Assembly (NCBI RefSeq): GCF_002813325.1
Contig: NZ_PHUG01000001.1
Coordinates: 5,394,001 to 5,458,000, forward strand
Origin: Janthinobacterium sp. 64
Lineage (GTDB): Bacteria; Pseudomonadota; Gammaproteobacteria; Burkholderiales; Burkholderiaceae_D
Direction of reading: 5' to 3'
Length of the DNA stretch: 64,000 nt
This document shows, one piece after another, positions 28,717 to 36,646 of the stretch; position 1 is the stretch's first letter, and each line of letters begins with the position of its first letter. The notes under the pieces are model-generated. The model did no database searches and had not been told where the DNA came from. It was given only the letters and a program-made list of their open reading frames with translations. Position numbers and translations under genes: made by a program.

Positions 28717-29616
28717 ATGTCTGATCGCCGCGCCGTTGCGCTGGTGTTGCTGTCGGCCGCCGGTTTCGGCAGTTCCGCAGTGTTTGCCAAGGCGGCATAT
28801 GCGTCCGGGGTCAACCCGTCGACCATGCTGGCCTTGCGTTTCGTTATCGCCGCCATGTTGTTGCTGCCGCTCGTGTGGCTCGGTGGCTGGCGCTTGCCGC
28901 GCGGCCGGCTGCTGGCCGGCTACATGCTGATGGGCCTGATGTACACGGCCCAGTCGCAAGGCTATTTCAATGCCCTGATGTATGCCAGCAGCGGCCTGTG
29001 CGGCATGCTGCTGTATGTGTATCCCGTGCTGGTCACCATCCTGGCGCTTGCCTTGGGCTGGGAAAAGCTGGACCGGCGCATGCTGGTGCTGATGGCGCTG
29101 GCCATTGCCGGCATGGCCATCACCCTGGGCGGAAAGCTGCAGGGCCAGCCCATCGGCATCGCGCTGGCATTGATGGCCGCCGGCGTGTACGCCGTGTACA
29201 TCCTGTTTGGCAACAGCCTGTCGAAAAGCCGCGAGAATATTCACCCATTGGCCGCCTGCGTGGTGATCCTGGGCACGGCTGGCCTGTCGAATACTGCGAT
29301 TGCCCTGTGGCAAGGCGTGGCCTTGCCGGGCACGGCGACGGGCTGGCTGGCCGTCAGCGCCATTGCCCTGTTCTCGACGGCGATCGCGATTGCCGCCTTC
29401 TTTGCCGGCGTGGCGCAAATCGGCGCGGCCAAGGCGTCCATTATTTCCACGTTTGAACCTGTGATCACGATGGCGTTCGGCGTGACCATGCTGAAAGAAT
29501 CCGTGAGCGGCACGCAATTGCTGGGCGGCGCCATGGTGCTGGCCGCCGTCGTCTTGCTGGCGCAGCGTCCCACTGCCAAGCCCGCAGCCATGCCAGCCGT
29601 GCAAGCGAGCGCCTGA
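28717..29616 (+). CDS. EamA/DMT-family inner-membrane exporter
   Basis: 299 residues with ten predicted membrane helices in two EamA repeats, for example VALVLLSAAGFGSSAVFAKA at the start and ASIISTFEPVITMAFGVTML in the second repeat. DMT exporters move amino acids or other metabolites outward; the substrate cannot be told. The start MSDRRAVALV at 28717 has AAGAGGT six bases upstream; the longer frame lies in the structured repeat and is rejected. Divergent from the LysR gene, a common regulator-exporter pairing. The C-terminal tail is Ala/Pro-rich. Confidence 0.93.
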   Translation: MSDRRAVALVLLSAAGFGSSAVFAKAAYASGVNPSTMLALRFVIAAMLLLPLVWLGGWRLPRGRLLAGYMLMGLMYTAQSQGYFNALMYASSGLCGMLLYVYPVLVTILALALGWEKLDRRMLVLMALAIAGMAITLGGKLQGQPIGIALALMAAGVYAVYILFGNSLSKSRENIHPLAACVVILGTAGLSNTAIALWQGVALPGTATGWLAVSAIALFSTAIAIAAFFAGVAQIGAAKASIISTFEPVITMAFGVTMLKESVSGTQLLGGAMVLAAVVLLAQRPTAKPAAMPAVQASA

Positions 29617-29660
29617 TCCTGTTTTCCTGAACTGATCGGCTGTAGCGATCGGTCTCCTTT

Positions 29661-29696
29661 GCGCCGCGACGGGTTTCCTGTCGCGGCGCTTTTTTT
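29661..29696 (+). terminator. Terminator after the EamA gene
   Basis: GCGCCGCGAC / GTCGCGGCGC forms a perfect ten-pair stem with a nine-base loop, followed by seven Ts. It lies 45 bases after the stop codon and isolates this gene from the hmu operon. Confidence 0.92.
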
Positions 29697-29715
29697 GGCC
29701 GCGCACAAATAAGTC

Positions 29716-29743
29716 TTGATTGCGAATGATTCTCATTTATAAT
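29716..29743 (+). promoter_or_regulatory. Iron-regulated promoter with a Fur-box-like sequence
   Basis: TTGATT (29716-29721), a 16-base spacer and TATAAT (29738-29743) form a strong promoter upstream of the heme genes. The stretch from the end of the -35 through the -10, GCGAATGATTCTCATTTAT (29722-29740), resembles the Fur box, matching AATGATnnTCATT exactly at its core. Fur binding there would block RNA polymerase when iron is plentiful. Motif match seen; regulation inferred. Confidence 0.75.
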
Positions 29744-29814
29744 TGATTTCAAGATTCCCCACCACCAGCCAGCCCTCCGCATGCCAGCCAGTGTTCGCCT
29801 TGAAAGGAGACACC

Positions 29815-30915
29815 GTGTCGAGCACGTTCCCCATTTGCAATACCGAACTGGTCGCCAGCGAATTTGCCCGCCTGCGCCGCGAAAAGAAAGCCCGCCACCG
29901 CGACATCGCCGAGGCACTGGCCATAGCCGAAGGCGAGCTGATCGCCGCGCATGCGGGCCTGTCGCTGGCCGATGGCGCCTTGCTGGGCGCCGTGCGCCTG
30001 CAGGCCGACTGGCCCGCCATCATCGCCGCGCTGGAACCGCTGGGCGAAGTCATGGCGCTGACACGCAACGCCTCGTGCGTGCATGAAAAGACGGGCGTCT
30101 ACCGCAAGGCCAGCCACAACAACCATGTGGGCCTGGTGCTCGGTGGCGACATCGACCTGCGCGTGTTTTACCGCCACTGGGCGCATGGCTTTGCCGTACG
30201 CGAGGTGAACGCGGGTGAGAAGAAAGTGCAGCGCAGCCTGCAGTTCTTTGATGCGGCAGGCCATGCCGTGCACAAGATTTTCATGAAGCCGCACAGCGAC
30301 CTGGCCGCCTACGATGCGCTGGTCGCGCATTTTGCCGACGCGGACCAGTCGGCCGGCATCGCCGTGACGGCGCTGGCAGCCCCGCCGGCGGAATTGCCCG
30401 ACGCGCAGATCGACGTGGCCGGCTTTCGCGCCGCCTGGGCCGACTTGCGCGACACGCATGATTTTTTCACCGTGCTGAAAAAATATTCGGTCTCGCGCCT
30501 GCAAGGCCTGCGCCTGGCCGAGCCGCGCTTCGTGCAGCAGATCGACACATCCTGCGTGCTCGACCTGCTCAATAGCGCCGCCCTCGAAAAGGTCGCCATC
30601 ATGGCCTTCGTCGGCAATGCCGGCATGATCCAGATCCATTCGGGACCTGTGCACAAGATCGCCGTGATGGGGCCGTGGATCAATGTCCTCGACACGCGCT
30701 TCAACCTGCATTTGCGCGAAGACCATATCGCCAGCGCCTGGGTGGTGAAAAAGCCCACCGTCGATGGCCTGGTGACGTCGGTGGAACTGTTCGACGCGAA
30801 GGGCGACACCATCGTCATGTTCTTCGGCGAACGCAAGCCGGGCGTGCATGAACTGTGCGAATGGCGCCATATCGTCGAACGCGTGCTGCAGGAGGGCGAA
30901 CTATGCGCCGCATGA
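29815..30915 (+). CDS. hmuS: Hemin-degrading factor HmuS/HemS-like
   Basis: 366 residues, the usual two-repeat length for HemS/ChuS/HmuS cytoplasmic heme proteins that bind and break down imported heme. Family segments are EKTGVYRKASHNNHVGLVLGGDIDLRVFY in repeat 1 and NAGMIQIHSGPVHKIAVMGPWINVLD in repeat 2. The start is GTG 29815 with AAAGGAGA four to five bases upstream; the longer frame runs into the promoter. First gene of hmuSTUV, behind the Fur-type promoter. Overlaps hmuT by 13 bases. No outer-membrane heme receptor or TonB is in the window. Confidence 0.93.
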   Translation: MSSTFPICNTELVASEFARLRREKKARHRDIAEALAIAEGELIAAHAGLSLADGALLGAVRLQADWPAIIAALEPLGEVMALTRNASCVHEKTGVYRKASHNNHVGLVLGGDIDLRVFYRHWAHGFAVREVNAGEKKVQRSLQFFDAAGHAVHKIFMKPHSDLAAYDALVAHFADADQSAGIAVTALAAPPAELPDAQIDVAGFRAAWADLRDTHDFFTVLKKYSVSRLQGLRLAEPRFVQQIDTSCVLDLLNSAALEKVAIMAFVGNAGMIQIHSGPVHKIAVMGPWINVLDTRFNLHLREDHIASAWVVKKPTVDGLVTSVELFDAKGDTIVMFFGERKPGVHELCEWRHIVERVLQEGELCAA

Positions 30916-31829
30916 TCGCCGCCAGCGTGGCGCGCCGCATCGCGCTGAAAAAAATGGGGGCGGGAGCGCTGGCCCTGGCCGCGCCGATGCAGGTGCTGGC
31001 CGCCGTGTCCGACGCGGGTAAACCCGTGGCGAAAGCGCGGCGCATCGTCAGCGTGGGCGGCGCCCTGACGGAAATCGTCTACGCGCTCGAAGCGCAGGGC
31101 GAACTGGTGGGCGTCGATACCACCTCGCTGTATCCGGCCGTGGCGCAACAGCTGCCGCAGGTCGGTTACGCGCGCACCCTGTCGGCCGAGGGCGTGCTGT
31201 CGCTGGCGCCCACACAGCTGATCGCTACCGAGGAAGCGGGGCCGTCGGCCGTGCTGCGCCAGGTGCGCGACGCGGGCGTGCCGGTGGCGGTGCTCAGCGC
31301 GAATAACAAGTTCGAAGGCTTGCTCGAACGCGTAAAACAGGTGGGCCAGATCACGGGCCGTGCCGACCCTGCCGCGCGCCTGGCGCAAGCCTTGCAGCAG
31401 CAGTGGGACGGCGCCCTGGCCAAGGTGCGCCAGCGCCAGCATGCACCCGTGCGCGTGCTGTTCATCCTCGCCCATGCGCCCAACCAGGTGATGGTGGGCG
31501 GGCGCGAGACGGGCGCCGACTCCATGCTCGCGTATGCGGGCGCCGTCAACGTGATGGGCGGGCAGGGCGGATTCGCCGGCTACAAGCCGCTCACGCCCGA
31601 AGCCGTGATCGCCGCGCGGCCCGACGTCGTGCTCGTCACGGACCAGGGCTTGAAGGCCTCGGGCGGTGTGGACGGCATCCTGAAACTGCCAGGGCTGGCG
31701 CAGACGCCGGCCGGGCGCAAGCACCGCATCGTCTCGCTGGAAGCCATGCTGCTGTTGGGCTTTGGCCCGCGCATGCCGCAGGCGCTGATGGAGCTCGACG
31801 CCGCCTTCGCGAAAGCCATGGCTGCATGA
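30903..31829 (+). CDS. hmuT: Periplasmic heme-binding protein HmuT
   Basis: 308 residues of the TroA-like substrate-binding family that delivers heme to the HmuUV permease. The N-terminus MRRMIAASVARRIALKKMGAGALALAAP is a signal with paired arginines before a hydrophobic stretch, similar to a Tat signal. Conserved parts are RIVSVGGALTEIVYALEAQGELVGVD and VMVGGRETGADSMLAYAGAVN. ATG 30903 has AGGAGG seven bases upstream; an ATG at 30912 overlaps the hmuS stop but has poor spacing. Overlaps hmuU by four bases. Confidence 0.92.
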   Translation: MRRMIAASVARRIALKKMGAGALALAAPMQVLAAVSDAGKPVAKARRIVSVGGALTEIVYALEAQGELVGVDTTSLYPAVAQQLPQVGYARTLSAEGVLSLAPTQLIATEEAGPSAVLRQVRDAGVPVAVLSANNKFEGLLERVKQVGQITGRADPAARLAQALQQQWDGALAKVRQRQHAPVRVLFILAHAPNQVMVGGRETGADSMLAYAGAVNVMGGQGGFAGYKPLTPEAVIAARPDVVLVTDQGLKASGGVDGILKLPGLAQTPAGRKHRIVSLEAMLLLGFGPRMPQALMELDAAFAKAMAA

Positions 31830-32872
31830 ACGTGCGCGCGATGACGCCGGCAGTATCCTGGCCACGCTGGGGTGCTGGCGGCATGCTGGCTGTGGCGTTG
31901 TTTGCCGGTCTGCTCATCGCCGTGCAGGCGGGCGCCGTGCCCGTGACGCTGGCCGACTGGCTGGCGCCGTTTCAAGCGGGCGACGAGGCATTGTCCGGCG
32001 GCGCCTACGTGCTGTGGCATATCCGTTTGCCGCGCGCCCTGTTCGCCATTCTGATCGGCGCCGCGCTGGCGCTGGCCGGCGGCTTGACGCAAGGGCTGTT
32101 TCGCAATCCGCTGGCCGATCCGGGACTGCTGGGCGTGAGCAGCGGCGCCGCCTGCGCGGGCGCGGCCACCATCGTGTTTGCCGCCAGCCTGCACGTGGCG
32201 CCCGAGCTGCGCGTGTGGCTGTTGCCGGGGGCCGCGTTTGCCGGCGCCATGCTCATTTGCGTGCTACTCGACCGCGTTGCCCGCTGGGCCACGCCAGGCT
32301 CCATCGTCGGCCTGCTGCTGACGGGCGTGGCGCTGAACGCCATCACGGTGGCCGTCATGGGCTTGTGCATCTACCTGGCCAGCGACGACCAGCTGCGCAC
32401 CCTGACTTTCTGGACCCTCGGCTCGCTGTCGGCCGGCAGCTGGCGCCAGGTGGCGGCCCTGCTGCTGGTGCTGGCGGGCGCCCTGTGGGCCACGCGCTTC
32501 CTGATGCGTTCATTGAACGCGCTGGCGCTGGGCGAGGCGCAGGCGCTGCACGTGGGCATCGACGTGGGCCGCTTGCGCACGCAAGTCATCGTGCTGGTGG
32601 CCGTGCTGACGGGCTTTGCCGTCGCCTGGTGTGGCGGCATCGGTTTTATTGGCCTGATCGCGCCGCACCTGGTGCGCACCTGGCTGGGCGCGGACCAGCG
32701 CCGCGTGCTGCCGCTGTCGATGCTGGCCGGCGGCTTGTTGCTGCTGTTGGCCGACACCCTGGCGCGCACGGTCGCCATTCCCGCGGAAGTCCCCGTCGGC
32801 ATTTTCACGGCCTTGCTGGGCGGGCCATTTTTCCTGATGCTGTTGCGGCGCTTCCGCCACGGCACTGCCTAG
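31826..32872 (+). CDS. hmuU: Heme ABC transporter permease HmuU
   Basis: 348 residues of the FecCD/BtuC permease family with about ten membrane helices. Family marks are WHIRLPRALFAILIGAALALAGGLTQGLFRNPLADPGLLGVSSGAA, TLGSLSAGSW, and the ATPase-coupling region GFIGLIAPHLVRTWLGADQRRVLPLS. ATG 31826 overlaps the hmuT stop; MTPAVSW five codons on is an alternative. It forms the membrane channel with HmuV. Confidence 0.94.
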   Translation: MNVRAMTPAVSWPRWGAGGMLAVALFAGLLIAVQAGAVPVTLADWLAPFQAGDEALSGGAYVLWHIRLPRALFAILIGAALALAGGLTQGLFRNPLADPGLLGVSSGAACAGAATIVFAASLHVAPELRVWLLPGAAFAGAMLICVLLDRVARWATPGSIVGLLLTGVALNAITVAVMGLCIYLASDDQLRTLTFWTLGSLSAGSWRQVAALLLVLAGALWATRFLMRSLNALALGEAQALHVGIDVGRLRTQVIVLVAVLTGFAVAWCGGIGFIGLIAPHLVRTWLGADQRRVLPLSMLAGGLLLLLADTLARTVAIPAEVPVGIFTALLGGPFFLMLLRRFRHGTA

Positions 32873-32883
32873 CAGCGACGACC

Positions 32884-33672
32884 ATGACGCCTTTACTTGA
32901 ACTGAGTTTTGCCACCACCCAACTGGGCCAGCAGTATTTCGGCCCCTTCAACGTGCGGGTGGCGCCCGGCGAGCGCATCGCCATCCTTGGCCCCAGCGGC
33001 GCGGGCAAGTCGACCCTGTTGAAACTGATGGCGCGCGAACTGCGCCCGCAGGCGGGCCAGGTGGTGCTTGCCGGCCGTCCCCTGGCGCAGTGGCCGCTGG
33101 CCGACCTGGCGCGGTGCCGCGCCGTGCTGCCGCAAGGCTCGAACGTGGCCTTCGGCCTGCAGTGCGCGCTGGTGATCGGACTGGGAAGAGTGGCGCGCCA
33201 GGTCGACCCGCAGCTGGAACGCATCGTGCAGGACGCCGCCGTCCTGGCGCACGCCGGGCATCTACTGGGCCGGCGCCTGGACACCCTGTCCGGCGGCGAG
33301 CAGGCCAGGGTGCAGCTGGCGCGTATCTTCGCGCAGATGTGGGACGTACGCGATGGCTTGATACTCGTCGACGAACCGCTGGCGGCGCTCGATCCCGGCC
33401 TGCAGTTCGATCTGCTCGACAGCCTGCAGCAGTTCTGCGCCGCGCGCGGCCACGCCGTCGTCGCCATCCTGCACGACATCAATCATGCCTTGCTGGGCTT
33501 CGAGCGGCTGCTGCTGGTGCGTTCGGGCCAGCTGACGGCCGACATTCCCGCCAACGCCGACGCCGTGCCCGCGCTGGCCGCGCTGTACGGTATCGCCCTG
33601 ACGACGGCCACCAGCAGCGATGGTCATGTCTGCGTCATCCCTGCCCGAAGCGCCGTGCGCCGGGCCGCCTAG
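32884..33672 (+). CDS. hmuV: Heme ABC transporter ATP-binding protein HmuV
   Basis: 262-residue ATPase. Walker A GPSGAGKST (36-44), signature LSGGEQ (135-140), Walker B LILVDEP (159-165), and the switch histidine His197 in AILHDINH. It energises heme import through HmuU. It starts 11 bases after the hmuU stop. The end lies four bases from the stop of a convergent gene, with no clear terminator between. Confidence 0.95.
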   Translation: MTPLLELSFATTQLGQQYFGPFNVRVAPGERIAILGPSGAGKSTLLKLMARELRPQAGQVVLAGRPLAQWPLADLARCRAVLPQGSNVAFGLQCALVIGLGRVARQVDPQLERIVQDAAVLAHAGHLLGRRLDTLSGGEQARVQLARIFAQMWDVRDGLILVDEPLAALDPGLQFDLLDSLQQFCAARGHAVVAILHDINHALLGFERLLLVRSGQLTADIPANADAVPALAALYGIALTTATSSDGHVCVIPARSAVRRAA

Positions 33673-33676
33673 ATTG

Positions 33677-34111
33677 CTACCAGACGTCCGCCGCGCGCGG
33701 CCGCGCCATCTGGCCGCTGCCCAGCAGCCACACCATCAGGGCCTCGGCTTGTTCGCGCGTGGCGGCGACTTCCTGCAGTATGCCGAAGGCCTTCATGGCG
33801 CCGGCCGCCATCGCTTGCAGCTGCGCGCGTTTTTCCCCGTCCGCCTCGATCGATACCAGACCCCGGCAAAGGGCGGCCAGCGCCACCTTGTTGTGCTTGA
33901 GCCACAGGCCGCGCCGCTTGCGGTCGACGTGCGCTTCATCGCTGCGTTCCGCTTCGAACAGCATGACGAACGGTACGCCGTGGCGCAGCAAGGCGTCCAT
34001 GTCGTTTTCCCACAGCGGGGCATAGCCGGTGACGGCCGTTTCAGGGCGAAAGCGCACGATGGGAAAATCGCTGACGTCGTGGATGGAAAAATGGGCGGGA
34101 TTCGGTTTCAT
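33677..34111 (-). CDS. Small conserved-looking protein at the end of the efflux operon
   Basis: 144 residues, no signal peptide or membrane segment, so cytosolic. Mixed alpha/beta with FPIVRFRPETAVTGYAPLWENDMDALLRHGVPFVMLFEAE near the N-terminus, then a basic helix and a long amphipathic helix. I recognise no named family. Its ATG overlaps the stop of the outer-membrane efflux gene by four bases, so it is translated with the efflux system and may be an accessory or regulatory partner. Confidence 0.75.
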   Translation of the reverse strand: MKPNPAHFSIHDVSDFPIVRFRPETAVTGYAPLWENDMDALLRHGVPFVMLFEAERSDEAHVDRKRRGLWLKHNKVALAALCRGLVSIEADGEKRAQLQAMAAGAMKAFGILQEVAATREQAEALMVWLLGSGQMARPRAADVW

Positions 34112-35553
34112 GGCGTGCTTTCTTGCGAGGTGCTTGTAAATGCTTGCCAGCCGCCGCCCAGCGCCTTGTAGGCCTGGACCAGCGACAGCGACGCGGTGGC
34201 GCGGCTGTCGACCAGCGCCGCTTCGTTGTTCAATAAGGTGTTTTGCACATGCAGTACGTTGAGCAAGTCCGTGCCGCCCTGGCGGTACTGCAGCTCCGCG
34301 CTGCCCAGCGCGCGGCGTCCCTGTTTGACTGCTTCATCGAGGCTGGTCTGGCGGCGGGCGTTGGCCTGGTAGCCAGACAGCGCATCTTCCACTTCGTGCC
34401 AGGCGGCCAGCACGGTCTGGCGGTAGGCGATGGCCGCTTCCTGCTGCTGCGCCTCGCGCAATTGCAAGTTGCCGCGCAGGCGGCCGCCATCGAACAGGGG
34501 CACGCTGAAGCCGGGGCCGAAGGCAAAGCGTTTGGCGTCCCAGCCGATGTCGGACAGCTGTATCGCTTGCAGGCCGATGCTGCCCGAGAGCGTGATGCGC
34601 GGATAAAAATCGCCTTGCGCCACGCCGATGGCGGCCGTGGCCGCGTGCAGCTGCGCTTCGGCGCGGCGGATGTCGGGCCGCCGCTCGGCCAGGCTGCTCG
34701 GTACGCCCAGCTGCACCTGCATGGCCACAACAGGGATCTCCTGGCTGGCCGCCAGTTCCGCCCGCAGCGACTGCGGCGGCAACGCCAGCAAGAGGGCGAG
34801 GGCATTGCCGAGGCGCGCTACGCGCTGTTGCAGCGGCGGCAAACGCGCTTCGATGGTGGCGACATGGGCCGCCGCCTCGGCTTCGTCGAGCTGCGTCGCC
34901 GCGCCTTCCTGCAGGCGGATGCGCGTCAGGTTCAAGGTATGGCGGGCGATATCGAGCAGTTGCTGCGTGATGGCCAGGGTCTGCTGCGCGCCGCGCAGCT
35001 CGATGTAGTCGCGCGCCGTTTCTGCCAGCACGGCCAGCAGCACGCCGCGCTGCGTTTCCATGGCCACGTCGACGCGCGCGTCAGCCGCTTCCACTTCGCG
35101 CCGCACGCGACCCCACAAGTCCAGCTCCCAGGCCGCATCGAGATTGCCTTGCCACAGGCTGTAGGCGGACTGGCCGTTGTTGCGCGACGGGTCGCTCAAA
35201 CCCTGCTCGCTGTTGCGCGCGCGGCTGTAGCTGCCATTCGCGCCCAGCGACGGGCCTTGCGCGGCGCCGGCCATACCGCGCGCGGCGCGGCTTTGTTCCA
35301 GCCGGCTGGCGGCCGCCAGCACGTCGAGGTTGGCGCCGGCGGCGCGCTGCAGCAGGGACGACAAAGTCGCGTCGCCAAAGCCGTCCCACCAGCGCTGCTC
35401 GATGGCGCCATCCTGGCTTGCGGTGAAGCGGGCGTCTTGCGCCTGGCGCCATTGCTGTCCCAGCTCATGGGGCGGACGCTGGAAGTCGGTGCCGACGCTG
35501 GCGCAGCCGCAGCCGGCCAGACCCAGGGCCGTAAAGAGTATCAGTGCTTTCAT
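34108..35553 (-). CDS. NodT-family outer-membrane efflux lipoprotein
   Basis: 481 residues of the TolC/OprM class. The lipoprotein signal MKALILFTALGLAGC has a lipobox ending at Cys15. The duplicated hairpin repeats of the OEP family include RPDIRRAEAQLHAATAAIGVAQGDFYPRITLSGSIGLQA. It forms the outer-membrane duct for the adjacent HlyD-type adaptor and MFS pump. Four-base overlaps on both sides. Confidence 0.94.
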   Translation of the reverse strand: MKALILFTALGLAGCGCASVGTDFQRPPHELGQQWRQAQDARFTASQDGAIEQRWWDGFGDATLSSLLQRAAGANLDVLAAASRLEQSRAARGMAGAAQGPSLGANGSYSRARNSEQGLSDPSRNNGQSAYSLWQGNLDAAWELDLWGRVRREVEAADARVDVAMETQRGVLLAVLAETARDYIELRGAQQTLAITQQLLDIARHTLNLTRIRLQEGAATQLDEAEAAAHVATIEARLPPLQQRVARLGNALALLLALPPQSLRAELAASQEIPVVAMQVQLGVPSSLAERRPDIRRAEAQLHAATAAIGVAQGDFYPRITLSGSIGLQAIQLSDIGWDAKRFAFGPGFSVPLFDGGRLRGNLQLREAQQQEAAIAYRQTVLAAWHEVEDALSGYQANARRQTSLDEAVKQGRRALGSAELQYRQGGTDLLNVLHVQNTLLNNEAALVDSRATASLSLVQAYKALGGGWQAFTSTSQESTP

Positions 35554-36620
35554 CGCGCGCTCACCTGTTGCAGCTGTTGGCGGCGCATGGCCGTATCGAT
35601 GCGCACTTCGGCCGACATGCCCACGCGCAGGCGGACGTCGTTATCCTGGCCCGGATCGAGCGCGATCCTGACGGGGATGCGCTGCACCACCTTGGTGAAG
35701 TTGCCGGTGGCGTTTTCCGGCGCGATGGCGGCAAACGTCACGCCCGTGGCGGGCGCGATGCTGTGCACCGTGCCGTGCAGGAGCACGCCCGGATAGGCGT
35801 CGACGGCGATGCTGGCGCGCTGGCCCTGGCGCACGTGAGTCAGCTGGGTTTCCTGCAGGTTGGCGACGACGAAGCTGCGGTTCAAGGGCACCACGGCCAT
35901 CAGGCTGGCGCCAGGCGCGACCAGGGCGCCGACGCGCACGGCGCGGCGTCCGACGATGCCGTCGATGGGCGCGCGCAGCTGCGTATGCGACAGATCCAGT
36001 TCGGCGCGTTGCAGGCTGGCGCGGGCGCGCAGCAGGGCCGCTTCGGCCGCGCCTTGCTGCGCTTGCAAAATGTCCGTCTGCTTGCGCGTGGCAACCAAGG
36101 CGGCGCGGTTTTGCGCCAGGCGCGCGCGGCTCACGTCGTAGCGCGATTGCGCCTGCTGCGCGTTTTGCACGCTGCCCGCGCCCTGGCCGGCCAGGTGCGT
36201 TGAGCGGGCCAGCTCCTGCTGCGCCAGTTTGTCTTCCGCCTGGTTGGCGTCGACCAGGGTGCTGGCTTGCTCGATCACCGATTGCTGGCGCTGCACCGTG
36301 GCGCGGGCAGTGGCCAGCTGCGCCTCGGCGCCAGCGACTTCGGCGCGGGCCGAGGCGGCGGCGGCCTGGTAATCGCGGTCGTCGATGCGCGCCAGCAGCT
36401 GACCCGCCTTGACAGCCTGGTTGTCTTCCACCAGCACTTCGCGCACGATGCCGCCCACCTTGGGCGAGAGCACGGTGTAGTCGGCGCTGACGAAGGCGTC
36501 GTCGGTGCCTTGTTCTTCGCTGGGGGAAAACAGCAGTTGCCAGGCGCAAAAGGCGAGGGCGCAGGCCAGCAGGGCCAGGCCGAGAAGAAAGGCGCGCGAG
36601 CGCAGTATGGGTGTTTGCAT
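35550..36620 (-). CDS. HlyD/EmrA-type membrane fusion protein
   Basis: 356 residues. One N-terminal membrane helix (about 9-30), a biotinyl-lipoyl-like half (DDAFVSADYTVLSPKVGGIVREVLVEDNQAVKAGQLLARID), a long alpha-helical hairpin (about 85-185), and the second lipoyl half plus beta-barrel (LRAPIDGIVGRRAVRVGALVAPG). It bridges the MFS pump and the NodT protein. The order MFS, adaptor, outer-membrane protein is an EmrAB-TolC-like tripartite exporter. Confidence 0.94.
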   Translation of the reverse strand: MQTPILRSRAFLLGLALLACALAFCAWQLLFSPSEEQGTDDAFVSADYTVLSPKVGGIVREVLVEDNQAVKAGQLLARIDDRDYQAAAASARAEVAGAEAQLATARATVQRQQSVIEQASTLVDANQAEDKLAQQELARSTHLAGQGAGSVQNAQQAQSRYDVSRARLAQNRAALVATRKQTDILQAQQGAAEAALLRARASLQRAELDLSHTQLRAPIDGIVGRRAVRVGALVAPGASLMAVVPLNRSFVVANLQETQLTHVRQGQRASIAVDAYPGVLLHGTVHSIAPATGVTFAAIAPENATGNFTKVVQRIPVRIALDPGQDNDVRLRVGMSAEVRIDTAMRRQQLQQVSAR

Positions 36621-36646
36621 GGTGTAGCTCTTTCGTTAAATAAAAG

